A stretch of 64,000 nucleotides of DNA, from positions 1 to 64,000 of the forward strand of contig AP014683.1 of the NCBI GenBank assembly GCA_000828975.1, in the 5' to 3' direction. This stretch comes from Burkholderiales bacterium GJ-E10 (GTDB lineage Bacteria > Pseudomonadota > Gammaproteobacteria > Burkholderiales > Burkholderiaceae_F). Of the stretch, positions 1 through 9,216 are shown in pieces. How positions within the stretch are numbered: the first letter of the stretch is position 1; every line of letters begins with the position of its first letter. A model generated the notes under the pieces. It was not told the DNA's origin, made no database searches, and worked only from the letters and a program-made list of their open reading frames with translations. Made by a program: the position numbers and the translations under genes.

Positions 1-21
1 GCCATCGTCGGCATTTCGTGA

Positions 22-388
22 CACGACCCGAGACCTCGCCGTCTCGCGGCATTGCTCCCCCCGACGTTTCCTGCGACGTTTCCTGCGTTTCCCCGCCCTC
101 TTCGTTTCGTTCCCACATCAGATCCTCCTCATTTTTCGCGCACGCCGCTTTCGGCGCTGCGCATTTCGCGCGTGCGCAGTGCCGCACGCGTTGTGCCGGA
201 TTCATCAGCGTCAACGGCTTGCGCCCGTTCCGTTCCGCGCCTGTCTCGGATATGCGCCCTGCAAAACGCATTTCTGGGCTTGCCGCGGCGACCGTGCCTC
301 CGCATGCGCCGATGAATAGCCCGGCCCGCGATCGCGGCCGGGTTTCCCAAGCTCGTCAAATCGATCTGTTCTGATAGGAGAGATGTCC
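22..388. other. Non-coding stretch and leader upstream of the H1-like gene
   Basis: No convincing gene is seen here. The last part of the stretch carries a strong inverted repeat at 320-342 (arms CCCGGC and GCCGGG with an inner CGCG/CGCG pairing), followed by no T-run, so it looks like a leader hairpin rather than a terminator. It lies about 47 nt before the H1-like start codon. No clear -35/-10 pair was identified. Confidence 0.4.
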
Positions 389-922
389 ATGGCAACGAAG
401 AAAGCTGCGAAGAAGGCCGCGAAGAAGACGGCGGCGAAGAAGGTCGCCAAGAAGGTCGTGGCCAAGAAGGCCGTCGCGAAGAAGGTTGTCGCCAAGAAGA
501 CGGCGGCGAAGAAGGCGGCAAAGCGGGTCGTCGCGAAGAAGGCGGCGAAGAAGGTTGTCGCCAAGAAGACGGCGGCGAAGAAGGTCGCGAAGAAGGCGGC
601 CAAGAAGACCGTCGCCAAGAAAGCCACGGCCAAGAAAGTCACCGCAAAGAAGGTCACGGCCAAGAAGGCGGTGAAGACCACCACCAAGAAGGCCGAAAAA
701 AAGGGCGGCAAGAAGGAAAAGAAGGCCGCTAAAAAAAAAGTAACGACTAAGAAGGAAGCCGTCAAACCGGCCGCTGCGAAGAAGCGGGCTCCCGCCAAGC
801 GCAAGGCGGCGGTCAAGGAAGCGATTGCCCCGATGGAGTCGCTCCCGGGCGCGGCCGCGGAGGCCGCCATCGAAGCCGACGCCGGCGCGGCGTGGCCGTT
901 CCCGTCCGGGAGCCGGCCGTAA
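389..922 (+). CDS. Histone H1-like AK-rich nucleoid protein
   Basis: Encodes about 177 residues made almost wholly of Ala-Lys repeats of the KAAKK / VAKK type from residue 3 to about 145. A short non-repetitive, partly acidic C-terminal tail follows, containing the stretch EAAIEADAG. Such proteins in Betaproteobacteria (H1-like proteins of Bordetella and Ralstonia type) bind DNA without sequence specificity and act on nucleoid compaction. ATG at 389 was chosen over the in-frame ATG at 383 because GGAG at 377-380 then has 8 nt spacing. The gene stands alone and is closed by a strong terminator. The repeat makes the gene prone to length variation between strains. Confidence 0.85.
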   Translation: MATKKAAKKAAKKTAAKKVAKKVVAKKAVAKKVVAKKTAAKKAAKRVVAKKAAKKVVAKKTAAKKVAKKAAKKTVAKKATAKKVTAKKVTAKKAVKTTTKKAEKKGGKKEKKAAKKKVTTKKEAVKPAAAKKRAPAKRKAAVKEAIAPMESLPGAAAEAAIEADAGAAWPFPSGSRP

Positions 923-948
923 TCCGACGCAGTCGTTGTTCCGTACAA

Positions 949-978
949 ACGCCCCACCGGTCGTGGGGCGTTTTTTTT
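949..978 (+). terminator. Rho-independent terminator of the H1-like gene
   Basis: Perfect 9-bp stem (ACGCCCCAC with GTGGGGCGT) and a 5-nt loop, followed directly by eight T residues. It starts 27 nt after the H1-like stop codon and abuts the 3' end of the convergent kinase gene. Confidence 0.9.
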
Positions 979-1915
979 ACCAGGGGCGGTACCCGAACGC
1001 CTCGACGAACCGTTCCTCGATCTGCGCGCGGCTTGCTTCGTGCCGCTGCGCGCCGTGGTGCTCGATCTTGATCGCTCCCATGACCGAGGCGAGCCGTCCG
1101 GTTGTCTCCCAATCGAAACGCTGGGCTATGCCGTACAGAATGCCGGCCCGATAGGCATCCCCGCAGCCGGTCGGATCGGCGATGGTGCGGACCGGCGCCG
1201 CCGGAACCTGCACGATCTTGCCGCCGCTGTGGATCTCGGAACCCGCCGCGCCGCGGGTCACGATCAGGGCGTCCAGGTTGCGCGCGAGCGAGGCCAGCGG
1301 AACCCCGGTTTTGGTCTCCAGCAGCTTTCCTTCATAGTCGTTGACGGCGACATAGCGCGCCTGCTCGACGAAACGCAGCAGGTCCGGGCCGTCGAACAAC
1401 GGCATCGCCTGTCCCGGATCGAACAGGAACGGGATGCCGCGCTCCGCCAGGGCCTGGGCGTGCGCCAGCATGCCGTCCCGTCCGTCCGGTCCCACCAGCG
1501 CAAGATCGACGGCGTCGTCATCGGGAATCGGGTTGCGGTGGGAGTGCGACATTGCGCCCGGATGGAACGCGGTGATCTGGTTGTCGTCCAGGTCGGTCGT
1601 GATGAACGCCTGCGCGGTATGGGTGCCGTCGATCTGCAGCACGCGGCTGCGGTCGATCCCGAGGGTGTCGAGCCGGCGCAGGTAGTCGGCTCCGTCCTCT
1701 CCGATCGTTCCCAGCGGCGCCGGGTTGCCGCCGAGCTGCGCGAGGCTGTAGGCGATGTTTCCGGCGACGCCGCCGAATTCGCGGCGCAGCGTCGGGACCA
1801 GGAAGGAGACGTTCAGGATGTGGACCTGATCGGGGAGGATGTGGTCTTTGAACCGCCCCGAGAACACCATGATCGAGTCGTACGCGATCGACGCGCAGAT
1901 GAGGGTTTTTTTCAT
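977..1915 (-). CDS. PfkB-family carbohydrate/nucleoside kinase
   Basis: 312 residues, the usual length for PfkB/ribokinase-fold sugar or nucleoside kinases. The N-terminal substrate-side GG signature lies at about residues 48-49 (FGGVAGN). The C-terminal PfkB signature DPTGCGDAY is at about 247-255, with the catalytic base Asp at about 253. It would phosphorylate a sugar or nucleoside with ATP in the cytosol; the substrate cannot be fixed from sequence, though adenosine or ribose are family possibilities. ATG start at 1915. It is the last gene of the minus-strand run from aroQ and follows the DUF3426 gene by about 15 nt if that gene's natural stop at 1931 is used. Confidence 0.85.
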   Translation of the reverse strand: MKKTLICASIAYDSIMVFSGRFKDHILPDQVHILNVSFLVPTLRREFGGVAGNIAYSLAQLGGNPAPLGTIGEDGADYLRRLDTLGIDRSRVLQIDGTHTAQAFITTDLDDNQITAFHPGAMSHSHRNPIPDDDAVDLALVGPDGRDGMLAHAQALAERGIPFLFDPGQAMPLFDGPDLLRFVEQARYVAVNDYEGKLLETKTGVPLASLARNLDALIVTRGAAGSEIHSGGKIVQVPAAPVRTIADPTGCGDAYRAGILYGIAQRFDWETTGRLASVMGAIKIEHHGAQRHEASRAQIEERFVEAFGYRPW

Positions 1916-1930
1916 GACAGACGGGAGATT

Positions 1931-2753
1931 TCAGGGAAAAAACGGATAGGCGACGAATCCCGTGGCGCCGGGCCGGGGGCACGAAAAGGATGCGGATCGA
2001 CCGGTCCGCCCCGGGAGGCAGGTTATCGGGCGGCACGAGGGAATTGGACGTCGGGCCGTAGTCGCTCGGCGAGAACACCTTGCGCGCGATGGCGTGATCC
2101 TGCGCGTTCGTCAGGGTGAGTTCGATCGACGGCAGCGCCATCGCGAACGGCGCCCGGTTGCGGATCACCGCGTCGAACTCCATCGCGCTGGTGTTCGGGA
2201 TCGCCTGCAGGTCGCTGCTGACGATCGCGAGCAGGTCCGGCCGCATCGGCAGGGTTGCGCGGCACGCGAGCGGTGCGCACAGCGCATCCAGCGCCGGTCG
2301 CAGCGACGGCAGATTCGCCAGCAGATCGGCGCGGAACTGGATCGCGAGTTGCGCGAGAAGCGTGAGGGCGAGCAGGGTGCAGGCCGTGGCGAGCGTCGCG
2401 CGCACGGCCCCGCCGGTACGCCGCTTGTCGGCGCGCAGGAAATCCGGTTGCTCGGGTTCGGGGAAGTCGGGTTCCCCGGTGCGGTCGGCCGGGATATCGG
2501 TGGCGATGTCGCGCGGCATGGCAACCGGCGCCTCGGTCGACGGAGGAAGTCGCGGCTCGCGGTCGATCGACGCATCCCGCGGCGGTGGCGCGGGGGTGTC
2601 CGGGTGGTCATCCGCGAGGGCCTCGAGCCGGGAGCGGGCATCGAAGACGTGGCGACAATCGCCGCAGCGGACCAGACCGTCGTGCGAGCGCAACTGCTCT
2701 TCGCTGACGCGGAAGAGCGCATTGCAGTTCGGGCAGCGGGTGGCAAAGCTCAT
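1931..2753 (-). pseudogene. Zinc-ribbon DUF3426 membrane protein, apparent 3' frameshift
   Basis: The N-terminus has a zinc ribbon of two CxxC knuckles (RCPNC, RCGDC; residues 7-28), as in MJ0042/DUF3426 proteins. A Pro/Asp-rich linker, one transmembrane segment (about 125-147) and the periplasmic DUF3426 domain follow. As written, the frame misses a stop and runs on into the kinase gene. In the neighbouring frame the 3' end reads GATGFVAYPFFP and stops at 1931-1933, a typical ending for this family. The shift falls at a run of five G (1975-1979, plus strand); removing one base restores the expected tail. Either a real frameshift or a sequence error. The feature is given to the expected natural stop. 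Start ATG at 2753, 22 nt after prmA. Confidence 0.75.
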
Positions 2754-2775
2754 TTCGGCGCGGCACCCGCAGCGT

Positions 2776-3711
2776 TCACGGGTTGGGGTTCCGGAGAGGG
2801 TCGTCGGACGGCTTGGTTCCTGCGATCGCAACCCAGCCTTCATCCTGCGCAACGACCGCAAGCGTCATGCGGGGGTCCGCCCGCAGGAAGGTGTCGATGA
2901 TCGCCTGGGCCTGGCGTTCCAGGATTCCCGAGAGCAGGATCGTTCCGCCCGGGCGGACCCGGTGGGCCAGCATCGGCGCGAGCACCATGATCGGATTGGC
3001 GAGGATGTTCGCGATCACGAGATCGAAGCGGCGCTCCGGTTCTTCGGCAAACGCTTCCGGGGCGGTGTAACGGACCGTGACCCGGTTTTCCTGCGCGTTG
3101 TGGCGGGCGGTGGCGATCGCCGCCGGGTCGATGTCGACGCCGACCACCTCGGCCGCCCCCAGCGCGGCGGCGCAGATCGACAGGATGCCGGATCCGCAGC
3201 CATAGTCGAGGACGGACCGGCCGGTCGGCGGATTCCGTTCCATCCACTGCAGGCACAGGCGCGTCGTTGGATGCGCTCCGGTGCCGAATGCGGCGCCGGG
3301 GTCGATGCGGATGTTGATCGCCTGCGGGTCGGGCGGGGTGTGCCAGCTCGGGACGATCCAGATCCGTCCGACGGCGATCGGGGCGAACTGAGCCTGCGTT
3401 TGCCGGACCCAGTCACAGTCGTCGACCGTCTTGCATGCGATCGTCGCGGGCGGGGCGGCATCGAGGTCCCGCGCCGCGATGGCGAGCAGGTCCCCGATAT
3501 CGGCATCGCGGTCGACGAGCACGCTCACCCGGTTGTTGCGCCAGGCCGAATCGGGCGGCTCCTCGCCGGGTTCGCCGTACAGCGCCGATTCGTCCGGCGT
3601 ATCGCGATCGTCATCCTCCACCGACACCGACAGCGCACCGGCGGCAAGCAGGGCATCCGTCCAGGCGTCCAGCGCATCGGCCGGCAGGAGAATCTGGAAT
3701 TCCGCGAACAT
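2776..3711 (-). CDS. prmA: Ribosomal protein L11 methyltransferase
   Basis: 311 residues. An N-terminal substrate-recognition domain is followed by a class I SAM-dependent methyltransferase domain with FGTGAHPTT (about 142-150) and the SAM loop DYGCGSGIL (about 169-177). PrmA trimethylates several positions of L11 on the large ribosomal subunit. The product side has VIANILANP, matching the N-x-L/N-P catalytic region of the family. Start ATG at 3711, between accC upstream (25 nt) and the DUF3426 gene downstream. The accB-accC-prmA-DUF3426 order is common in Betaproteobacteria, suggesting one transcription unit. Confidence 0.95.
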   Translation of the reverse strand: MFAEFQILLPADALDAWTDALLAAGALSVSVEDDDRDTPDESALYGEPGEEPPDSAWRNNRVSVLVDRDADIGDLLAIAARDLDAAPPATIACKTVDDCDWVRQTQAQFAPIAVGRIWIVPSWHTPPDPQAINIRIDPGAAFGTGAHPTTRLCLQWMERNPPTGRSVLDYGCGSGILSICAAALGAAEVVGVDIDPAAIATARHNAQENRVTVRYTAPEAFAEEPERRFDLVIANILANPIMVLAPMLAHRVRPGGTILLSGILERQAQAIIDTFLRADPRMTLAVVAQDEGWVAIAGTKPSDDPLRNPNP

Positions 3712-3736
3712 GGTGGTGATCCCGACCTCGGTCGGC

Positions 3737-5095
3737 CTATCCCTGGTTGGCCTTCTTTTCCGCCAGGCGCTTTTCCAGGTAGTGGATGCTGGTTCCGCCC
3801 TGCACGAATTTTTCGTCCATCATCAATTCCCGGTGCAGGGGAATGTTCGTGCTGATGCCTTCGACGACGGCCTCCGACAGGGCGATCCGCATGCGGGCGA
3901 TCGCCTGGTCGCGGGTGTCGCCATAGCACAGCAGTTTTCCGATCATCGAATCGTAATTGGGCGGCACGACGTACCCCGCGTATGCATGCGAGTCCACCCG
4001 TACCCCCGGCCCGCCCGGCGTATGCCAGGCGGTGATCCGTCCGGGGCTGGGCGTGAATCGGTACGGATCCTCGGCGTTGATGCGGCATTCGATGGCATGA
4101 CCGCGTAGAACTACGTCGCGCTGCCGGATCGTCAGGCGCTCTCCCGCCGCGACCCGGATCTGCTGCTGCACGATGTCGATGCCGGTGACGAGTTCGGTCA
4201 CCGGATGTTCGACCTGGACCCGGGTGTTCATCTCGATGAAGTAGAACTCGCCGTTCTCATAGAGGAACTCGAAGGTGCCGGCGCCACGGTAGTCGATCTT
4301 GCGGCAGGCCTCGGCGCAACGATCGCCGATGCGCTCGATGAGCTTGCGCGGAATGCCGGGGGCCGGCGCCTCCTCCAGGATCTTCTGATGGCGGCGCTGC
4401 ATCGAACAGTCGCGCTCGCCCAGCCAGATCGCATTGCGGTGCTGGTCGGCGAGCACCTGGATTTCGATGTGGCGCGGGTTCTCGAGGAACTTCTCCATAT
4501 AGACATTCGGATTGCCGAATGCCGTCTGCGCCTCCTGCCGGGTCATGGTCACCGCGCTGAGCAGGGCGGCCTCCGTATGCACGACGCGCATGCCGCGCCC
4601 GCCGCCGCCTCCCGCAGCCTTGATGATGACCGGATAGCCGACGGCGCGGGCGACGCGGACGATCTCCCGCGGATCTTCCGGCAGGACGCCCTCGGACCCC
4701 GGTACGGTCGGCACGGCGGCGGAGATCATCGCGTGCTTGGCCGAAACCTTGTCGCCCATCAGCCGGATCGATTCCGGGCGCGGGCCGATGAACACGAAGC
4801 CGCTGCGCTCCACGCGCTCGGCGAAATCCGCGTTTTCGGACAGGAAACCGTATCCGGGATGGATGGCTTCCGCGTCGGTGACCTCGGCGGCGGCGATGAT
4901 CGCCGGCACATTGAGATAGCTTTCCTTCGAAGGCGCGGGGCCGATGCAGACCGACTCGTCGGCGAGCTTGACGTACTTGGCGTCGGCATCGACCTCCGAA
5001 TGCACGACGACGGTACGGATGCCCAGCTCGCGGCAGGCACGTTGAATCCGCAGCGCAATCTCGCCGCGGTTCGCGATCAGGATTTTTCCGAACAT
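3737..5095 (-). CDS. accC: Acetyl-CoA carboxylase biotin carboxylase subunit
   Basis: 452 residues, full length for AccC. It carries out ATP-dependent carboxylation of the biotin on AccB, the first half-reaction of malonyl-CoA synthesis. Visible are the N-terminal start [14 protein letters not shown], the glycine-rich ATP-grasp loop (GGGGRGMR, about 162-169) and the active-site stretch [14 protein letters not shown] in the second half. It follows accB by only 7 nt, so the two are co-transcribed and probably translationally linked. Confidence 0.97.
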   Translation of the reverse strand: MFGKILIANRGEIALRIQRACRELGIRTVVVHSEVDADAKYVKLADESVCIGPAPSKESYLNVPAIIAAAEVTDAEAIHPGYGFLSENADFAERVERSGFVFIGPRPESIRLMGDKVSAKHAMISAAVPTVPGSEGVLPEDPREIVRVARAVGYPVIIKAAGGGGGRGMRVVHTEAALLSAVTMTRQEAQTAFGNPNVYMEKFLENPRHIEIQVLADQHRNAIWLGERDCSMQRRHQKILEEAPAPGIPRKLIERIGDRCAEACRKIDYRGAGTFEFLYENGEFYFIEMNTRVQVEHPVTELVTGIDIVQQQIRVAAGERLTIRQRDVVLRGHAIECRINAEDPYRFTPSPGRITAWHTPGGPGVRVDSHAYAGYVVPPNYDSMIGKLLCYGDTRDQAIARMRIALSEAVVEGISTNIPLHRELMMDEKFVQGGTSIHYLEKRLAEKKANQG

Positions 5096-5102
5096 GAGGG
5101 TG

Positions 5103-5552
5103 CTACGCGATGATGAAGAGCGGCTGGCCGTATTCGACTGCCTGTCCGTTGTCCACCAGGATCTCCCGGACCGTGCCGGCCACGTCCGCCTCGATCTCGT
5201 TGAGCAGTTTCATCGCCTCGATGATGCACAGGGTGTCGCCCGCCTTCACCGTCTGCCCGATCTCGACGAACGCCTTGGATTCGGGGTTGGGCGAGCGGTA
5301 GAAGGTGCCGACCATCGGCGATTTGACGACATGTCCCGACGGAGCCGCCGGCGGTTCCACCGCCGCCGGGGCGGCCACGGCCACCGGCGCGGCCGGCGCC
5401 GCCGGCATCGCCAGCGGCGCGGCGGCATGCATCGGTGCGCCCGCATATTTATTGACGATCCGTACTTTGTCCTCTCCCTCGGTGACCTCGATTTCCGCAA
5501 TGCCGGATTCGGATACGAGGTCGATCAGGGTCTTCAGTTTGCGCAGGTCCAT
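5103..5552 (-). CDS. accB: Acetyl-CoA carboxylase biotin carboxyl carrier protein
   Basis: 149 residues. A short N-terminal domain, an Ala/Pro-rich linker (about 40-72) and a C-terminal biotinyl domain are seen. The biotinylation motif [11 protein letters not shown] places the modified Lys at about residue 115. It carries carboxybiotin between AccC and the carboxyltransferase. Start ATG at 5552. A 104-bp gap to aroQ upstream holds an AT palindrome and may contain the accBC promoter. Confidence 0.96.
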   Translation of the reverse strand: MDLRKLKTLIDLVSESGIAEIEVTEGEDKVRIVNKYAGAPMHAAAPLAMPAAPAAPVAVAAPAAVEPPAAPSGHVVKSPMVGTFYRSPNPESKAFVEIGQTVKAGDTLCIIEAMKLLNEIEADVAGTVREILVDNGQAVEYGQPLFIIA

Positions 5553-5623
5553 GGTGCCTCACGAGTGGCGCCGCCCGTCGGACTGCAGGTCCGGCGTAGC
5601 GGTGCTAGGTTCGAGGATCGGGT

Positions 5624-5635
5624 ACATATATATGT
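5624..5635. promoter_or_regulatory. 12-bp AT-rich palindrome between aroQ and accB
   Basis: ACATATATATGT is a perfect palindrome in an otherwise very GC-rich region, about 70 bp upstream of the accB start. Its AT content could mark a -10 region or an operator for the accB-accC unit. No matching -35 was identified, so the role is only inferred. Confidence 0.3.
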
Positions 5636-5656
5636 GCAGGCGGTCGGCGTCCGCGA

Positions 5657-6106
5657 CTATGCGCCGCCGACGCGATGGTCCGCCGCGAATTCCAGAGCCA
5701 GCCGGTATCCTGCCGGGCCAAGGCCGACGATGGTGCCGATTGCCTTGTCCGACAGCAGGGAAACGTGGCGAAAGGGCTCGCGGCGGTGGATGTTGGAAAG
5801 GTGCACCTCGAGGAACGGGATCGCCGTCGCCGCCAGCGCATCCCGCAGGGCGATGCTGGTGTGGGTATAGGCGCCCGCGTTGATGACGATGAAATCCACG
5901 CCTTCGCCGCGCGCAGCGTGGATCCGGTCGATCAGCGCACCCTCGTGGTTGCTCTGAAAGCATTGCAGGGCAAGGCCTCGTTGCCGCGCCTGCGCCTGCA
6001 GTTCGTGCTCGATGTCCGCAAGCGTGGTCTCGCCGTAGATGGCCGTTTCGCGGGAACCGAGCAGATTCAGGTTCGGTCCGTTGATCACGAGAAGGTGGCT
6101 TGCCAT
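5657..6106 (-). CDS. aroQ: 3-dehydroquinate dehydratase, type II
   Basis: 149 residues, the usual type II length. It catalyses trans dehydration of 3-dehydroquinate to 3-dehydroshikimate in the shikimate pathway. Motifs are NGPNLNLLG near the N-terminus, the catalytic Tyr in the flexible loop (AIYGETT, about residue 24), NHEGALID and the substrate-binding [13 protein letters not shown]. It heads the minus-strand run toward accB. The upstream region is shared with an insertion sequence whose left end lies about 70 bp away. Confidence 0.95.
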   Translation of the reverse strand: MASHLLVINGPNLNLLGSRETAIYGETTLADIEHELQAQARQRGLALQCFQSNHEGALIDRIHAARGEGVDFIVINAGAYTHTSIALRDALAATAIPFLEVHLSNIHRREPFRHVSLLSDKAIGTIVGLGPAGYRLALEFAADHRVGGA

Positions 6107-6178
6107 TGAATTTTGAGCAGAACGCGGAAAATGGGCGACATTGTCGACAGAATCCGGGGTTTTGTCCAGACCGAGTCT

Positions 6179-6242
6179 TTTCCAACGAGGTGTGAGCCTG
6201 GAGCGGGGTCCGTGATTCCAGCGAGGTATGAGCCTGGAGGGG
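6179..6242 (+). repeat. Tandem terminal repeats at the IS left end
   Basis: Two direct copies of the terminal motif, at 6179-6203 and about 6215-6242, spaced 36 bp apart. Each has TTCCA, three bases, then AGGTRTGAGCCTGGAG. The inner copy matches the right end better (19 of 19) than the outer copy (one A/G change plus a C insertion). These are probably transposase-binding sites. Confidence 0.8.
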
Positions 6243-6309
6243 TTCTGTAGGAGGCGGTTGGCCGGCTGAGGGGCCGTCGCCCCCGGGAGGCGCGTCGATC
6301 ATCGAGGGC

Positions 6310-7569
6310 ATGGTGATCGACATGAACGAAACGCAGGTCCGTACCCTGGAGCAGGTGCGGCAGGTGCTCGATGGTACGGAGGCGCTGCAATTCGAGCGGC
6401 CCGAGGACGACGCCGGGCGCTACGCCTGGGTCGAATCGGTGTTGAAGCGGTTTGGCTATCGGCATCTCTCGCGGCCGGATCGGGGCACGGTACTGGCGTA
6501 CCTCCAGCGCTTGAGCGGCTACAGCCGCGCGCAGGTCACGCGCTTGGTGTCCCGGGCGGTGGCGGGCAAGCCGCTGGTCAAGCAATACCGCGCGCCGGAG
6601 CACGCCTTCGCACGCCGTTATACGGCCGCCGACATCGCACTGCTGGCCGAGGTCGACCGCGCGACCGGGACGCTCTCCGGACCGGCCACGGTCTGCATGC
6701 TGCGGCGCCAGCGCGACGTGTTCGGCGATGCGCGCTTCGTGCGCCTGGGGTCGATCTCGGTGGCGCACCTCTACAACCTGCGCGCCACGGATCGCTATCG
6801 CGCGCAGCGCGTCGTCACGACCAAGACCCGGCCGACCTCGGCCGTGACCATCGGCGTGCGCAAGGCGCCGGCGCCGCAGGGCCGTCCGGGATTCATCCGC
6901 ATCGACAGCGTCCACCAGGGCGATCAGGACGGCGTCAAGGGGCTCTACCACATCAATGCCGTCGACTGCGTCACGCAGTGGCAGGTGGTGGCCAGCGTAC
7001 AGACGATCTCCGAGAGCCATCTGCTGCCGGTGATCGAGCAGATGCTCGCGCAGTTCCCCTTCGCGCTCCTGGGATTCCATGCCGACAACGGCAGCGAGTA
7101 CGTCAATTACCAAGTGGCGAGAATGCTCGAGAAGTTGCGTATCGAATTTACGCGCTCGCGGCCCCGCCACAGCAACGACAATGGACTGGCCGAAACCAAG
7201 AACGGCGCCGTGGTGCGCAAGGTCTTCGGCTACGCGCACATCCCGCAGCGCTATGCGACCAAGTTCAACACATTCTGTGGCGAATACCTCAACCCGTACT
7301 TGAACTTCCACCGTCCGTGCCTGTTCGCCACGGAGGTGCTCGACCCCAAGAAGCCCGGGCGCATCAAGCGCATCTACCGTCCGCGCGACGCAATGACGCC
7401 CCTCGAAAAGCTCGCCAGCCTACCCAACGCGGAAAAGTGCCTACGCCCCGGAATCTCGTTGGAAGAACTGCACCAACTCGCCCGCGCGCTCAGCGACTTC
7501 GATGCCGCCCAGGAGCTTGCCCAGGCACGCCAGGCGCTCTTCAAGGGGGTCACTACCCGTGCTGCCTGA
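6310..7569 (+). CDS. Integrase-core DDE transposase
   Basis: 419 residues. An N-terminal helix-turn-helix type region (GYSRAQVTRLV, about 70-80) precedes an rve-type catalytic core. Candidate catalytic acids are Asp in RIDSVHQGD (about 199), Asp in HADNGSEY (about 259) and Glu in NGLAETKNG (about 295), giving D-D-35-E spacing. This type is annotated as an IS481-like or unclassified integrase catalytic-domain transposase; I cannot assign a named IS. ATG at 6310 was used; ATG at 6322 is an alternative. The gene is intact, so the element may still be mobile. Confidence 0.85.
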   Translation: MVIDMNETQVRTLEQVRQVLDGTEALQFERPEDDAGRYAWVESVLKRFGYRHLSRPDRGTVLAYLQRLSGYSRAQVTRLVSRAVAGKPLVKQYRAPEHAFARRYTAADIALLAEVDRATGTLSGPATVCMLRRQRDVFGDARFVRLGSISVAHLYNLRATDRYRAQRVVTTKTRPTSAVTIGVRKAPAPQGRPGFIRIDSVHQGDQDGVKGLYHINAVDCVTQWQVVASVQTISESHLLPVIEQMLAQFPFALLGFHADNGSEYVNYQVARMLEKLRIEFTRSRPRHSNDNGLAETKNGAVVRKVFGYAHIPQRYATKFNTFCGEYLNPYLNFHRPCLFATEVLDPKKPGRIKRIYRPRDAMTPLEKLASLPNAEKCLRPGISLEELHQLARALSDFDAAQELAQARQALFKGVTTRAA

Positions 7570-7753
7570 ACCCTCCGGAGACGCGGGGGGCCTGCCGCCC
7601 CCCGCACCCCCCAGCCGGCAGAAAAAGAAACGGAGAAACCACTCCGGAACCCGCCGTCTACACTCCTAACTTCTTCAAAACGAATCGACGCGCCTTACCC
7701 CACCAAGTCCGGCCCCTCCAGGCTCATACCTGAATTGGAAACGACTGACCGGA

Positions 7754-7759
7754 TAGAAT
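7754..7759 (+). promoter_or_regulatory. Possible -10 element for mpl next to the IS end
   Basis: TAGAAT lies 32 bp before the mpl GTG and 13 bp outside the IS right end. The matching -35 position would fall at about 7731-7736, inside the IS terminus, where no good consensus is seen. A hybrid promoter is possible but not shown. Confidence 0.3.
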
Positions 7760-7791
7760 TTCCCTTTTCATCGAACCGACTGGCGGTCGCC

Positions 7792-9216
7792 GTGCATCTG
7801 CACATCCTGGGAATCTGCGGTACGTTCATGGGCGGCGTCGCGCGTCTGGCCTTGGCTGCCGGACATCGGGTCACTGGTTGCGACCACGCGGTGTATCCGC
7901 CGATGAGCGACCAGTTGCGCGATGCGGGCGTGGACGTGATCGAAGGGTTCGGCGCCGAGCAGATGGCAATCGCGCCGGACGTGTTCGTCATCGGCAACGT
8001 CGTGGCCCGGGGCAATCCGCTGTTCGAGGCGATCCTGGAGGCCGATGCGCCGTTCGTCTCCGGTCCGGCATGGGTCCGGGAGAACATCCTGCGCGGCCGG
8101 CATGTGCTCGCCGTCGCCGGCACCCACGGCAAGACGACCACGTCCTCGCTGTGCGCCTGGATTCTGGATCAGGCGGGACGGGAGCCGGGATTCCTGATCG
8201 GCGGGGTTCCGGGCGGGTTCGGCATCTCCGCGCGCCTCGGGCGAATCGATGCGCCGTTCGTGATCGAGGCGGACGAATATGACAGCGCGCTATTCGACAA
8301 GCGCAGCAAGTTCGTCCATTACTTTCCCCGTACGGTGATTGCCAACAACCTCGAGTACGACCACGCCGACATCTTTCCCGATCTTGCGGCCATCGAGACC
8401 CAATTCCACCACCTGATGCGTTGCGTGCCGCGCGGCGGGCGGGCGATCGTCAATGGCCGCGATGCGGCGTTGGCCCGGGTCCTCGCGCGCGGTGCGTGGT
8501 GCGAGGTGGAGCGCTTCGGTCCCGCGGCGGACTGGGACTGGCGGGCGGCGGATGCCGGCGCGGGGCGCGGGGACGGCGAGGCCGAAGCGTTCGAAATTCT
8601 CCGCAGCGGCCGCAGCGTGGGCACGATCGCGTGGACGCTCGCGGGTGACCACAATCGCGACAATGCGGTGGCGGCGGTCGCGGCATGTGCCCATCTCGGG
8701 GTGGCGCCCGAGGCGGCCTGCCGGGCGCTGAGCGGCTTCCCGGGCGTCCGGCGGCGGCTGGAACTGCGCGGCGTGACCGACGGGGTTTCGGTGTACGACG
8801 ACTTCGCCCACCATCCTACGGCGATCGAAGCGACGCTCGCGGGGGTGCGGCGGCGGGCCGGCGCGAACCGGATCCTGGCCTTGCTCGAGCCGCGTTCCAA
8901 CACCATGCGGCTGGGGACCATGCGCGACCGTCTGGCCGCGAGCTTGCGGGATGCCGACCTCATCTTCTGCTTCGAGCCGCCGCAACTCGGCTGGGATCCG
9001 CGCACGGCGCTGGCGCCGTTGGGGGAACGGGCGCTGGTGTTCTCCGACCTCGACCGGCTGGTCGAGGCGGTGGTGCGGGCGGCGCATCCGGGCGATCAGG
9101 TGATCGCGATGAGCAACGGCGGCTTCGGGGGCGTCCATGGCAAGCTCCTCGCGGCGCTGGCCGTCGCCCACGGCGCGGGTGGCGACAACGGCGTCAAGGC
9201 GGGGTGCCGGCCGTGA
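7792..9216 (+). CDS. mpl: UDP-N-acetylmuramate:L-Ala-gamma-D-Glu-meso-DAP ligase
   Basis: 474 residues from the GTG at 7792, which gives the family start MHLHILGICGTFMGG; a longer TTG-started frame from 7735 would begin at the IS end and is less likely. Mpl re-uses the recycled murein tripeptide by joining it to UDP-MurNAc in the cytosol. It has the Mur ligase ATP loop GTHGKTTTS (about 110-118), the central domain with EADEYDSALFDKRSKF, and the C-terminal stretch YDDFAHHPTA. Its stop overlaps the rnb start by 4 nt (GTGA). Confidence 0.95.
   Translation: MHLHILGICGTFMGGVARLALAAGHRVTGCDHAVYPPMSDQLRDAGVDVIEGFGAEQMAIAPDVFVIGNVVARGNPLFEAILEADAPFVSGPAWVRENILRGRHVLAVAGTHGKTTTSSLCAWILDQAGREPGFLIGGVPGGFGISARLGRIDAPFVIEADEYDSALFDKRSKFVHYFPRTVIANNLEYDHADIFPDLAAIETQFHHLMRCVPRGGRAIVNGRDAALARVLARGAWCEVERFGPAADWDWRAADAGAGRGDGEAEAFEILRSGRSVGTIAWTLAGDHNRDNAVAAVAACAHLGVAPEAACRALSGFPGVRRRLELRGVTDGVSVYDDFAHHPTAIEATLAGVRRRAGANRILALLEPRSNTMRLGTMRDRLAASLRDADLIFCFEPPQLGWDPRTALAPLGERALVFSDLDRLVEAVVRAAHPGDQVIAMSNGGFGGVHGKLLAALAVAHGAGGDNGVKAGCRP

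Larger units (their letters stand above)
6178..7741 (+). mobile_element. Insertion sequence with DDE transposase and duplicated left end
   Basis: The right end (7716-7741, minus sense) and left end (6179-6203) both read TTTCCAA, 2-3 nt, AGGTRTGAGCCTGGAG. A second copy of the left motif lies inside at about 6215-6242. Its 19-bp core at 6224-6242 is a perfect inverted repeat of 7713-7731. The single gene between encodes an integrase-core transposase. No clear target duplication was found. The element sits between the divergent aroQ and mpl genes, with its right end about 50 bp from the mpl start. Confidence 0.85.

Noticed and set aside
1-21. Possible last six codons of an upstream plus-strand gene ending TGA at 19-21
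   Set aside because: Six codons before a stop are too few to support a gene call.
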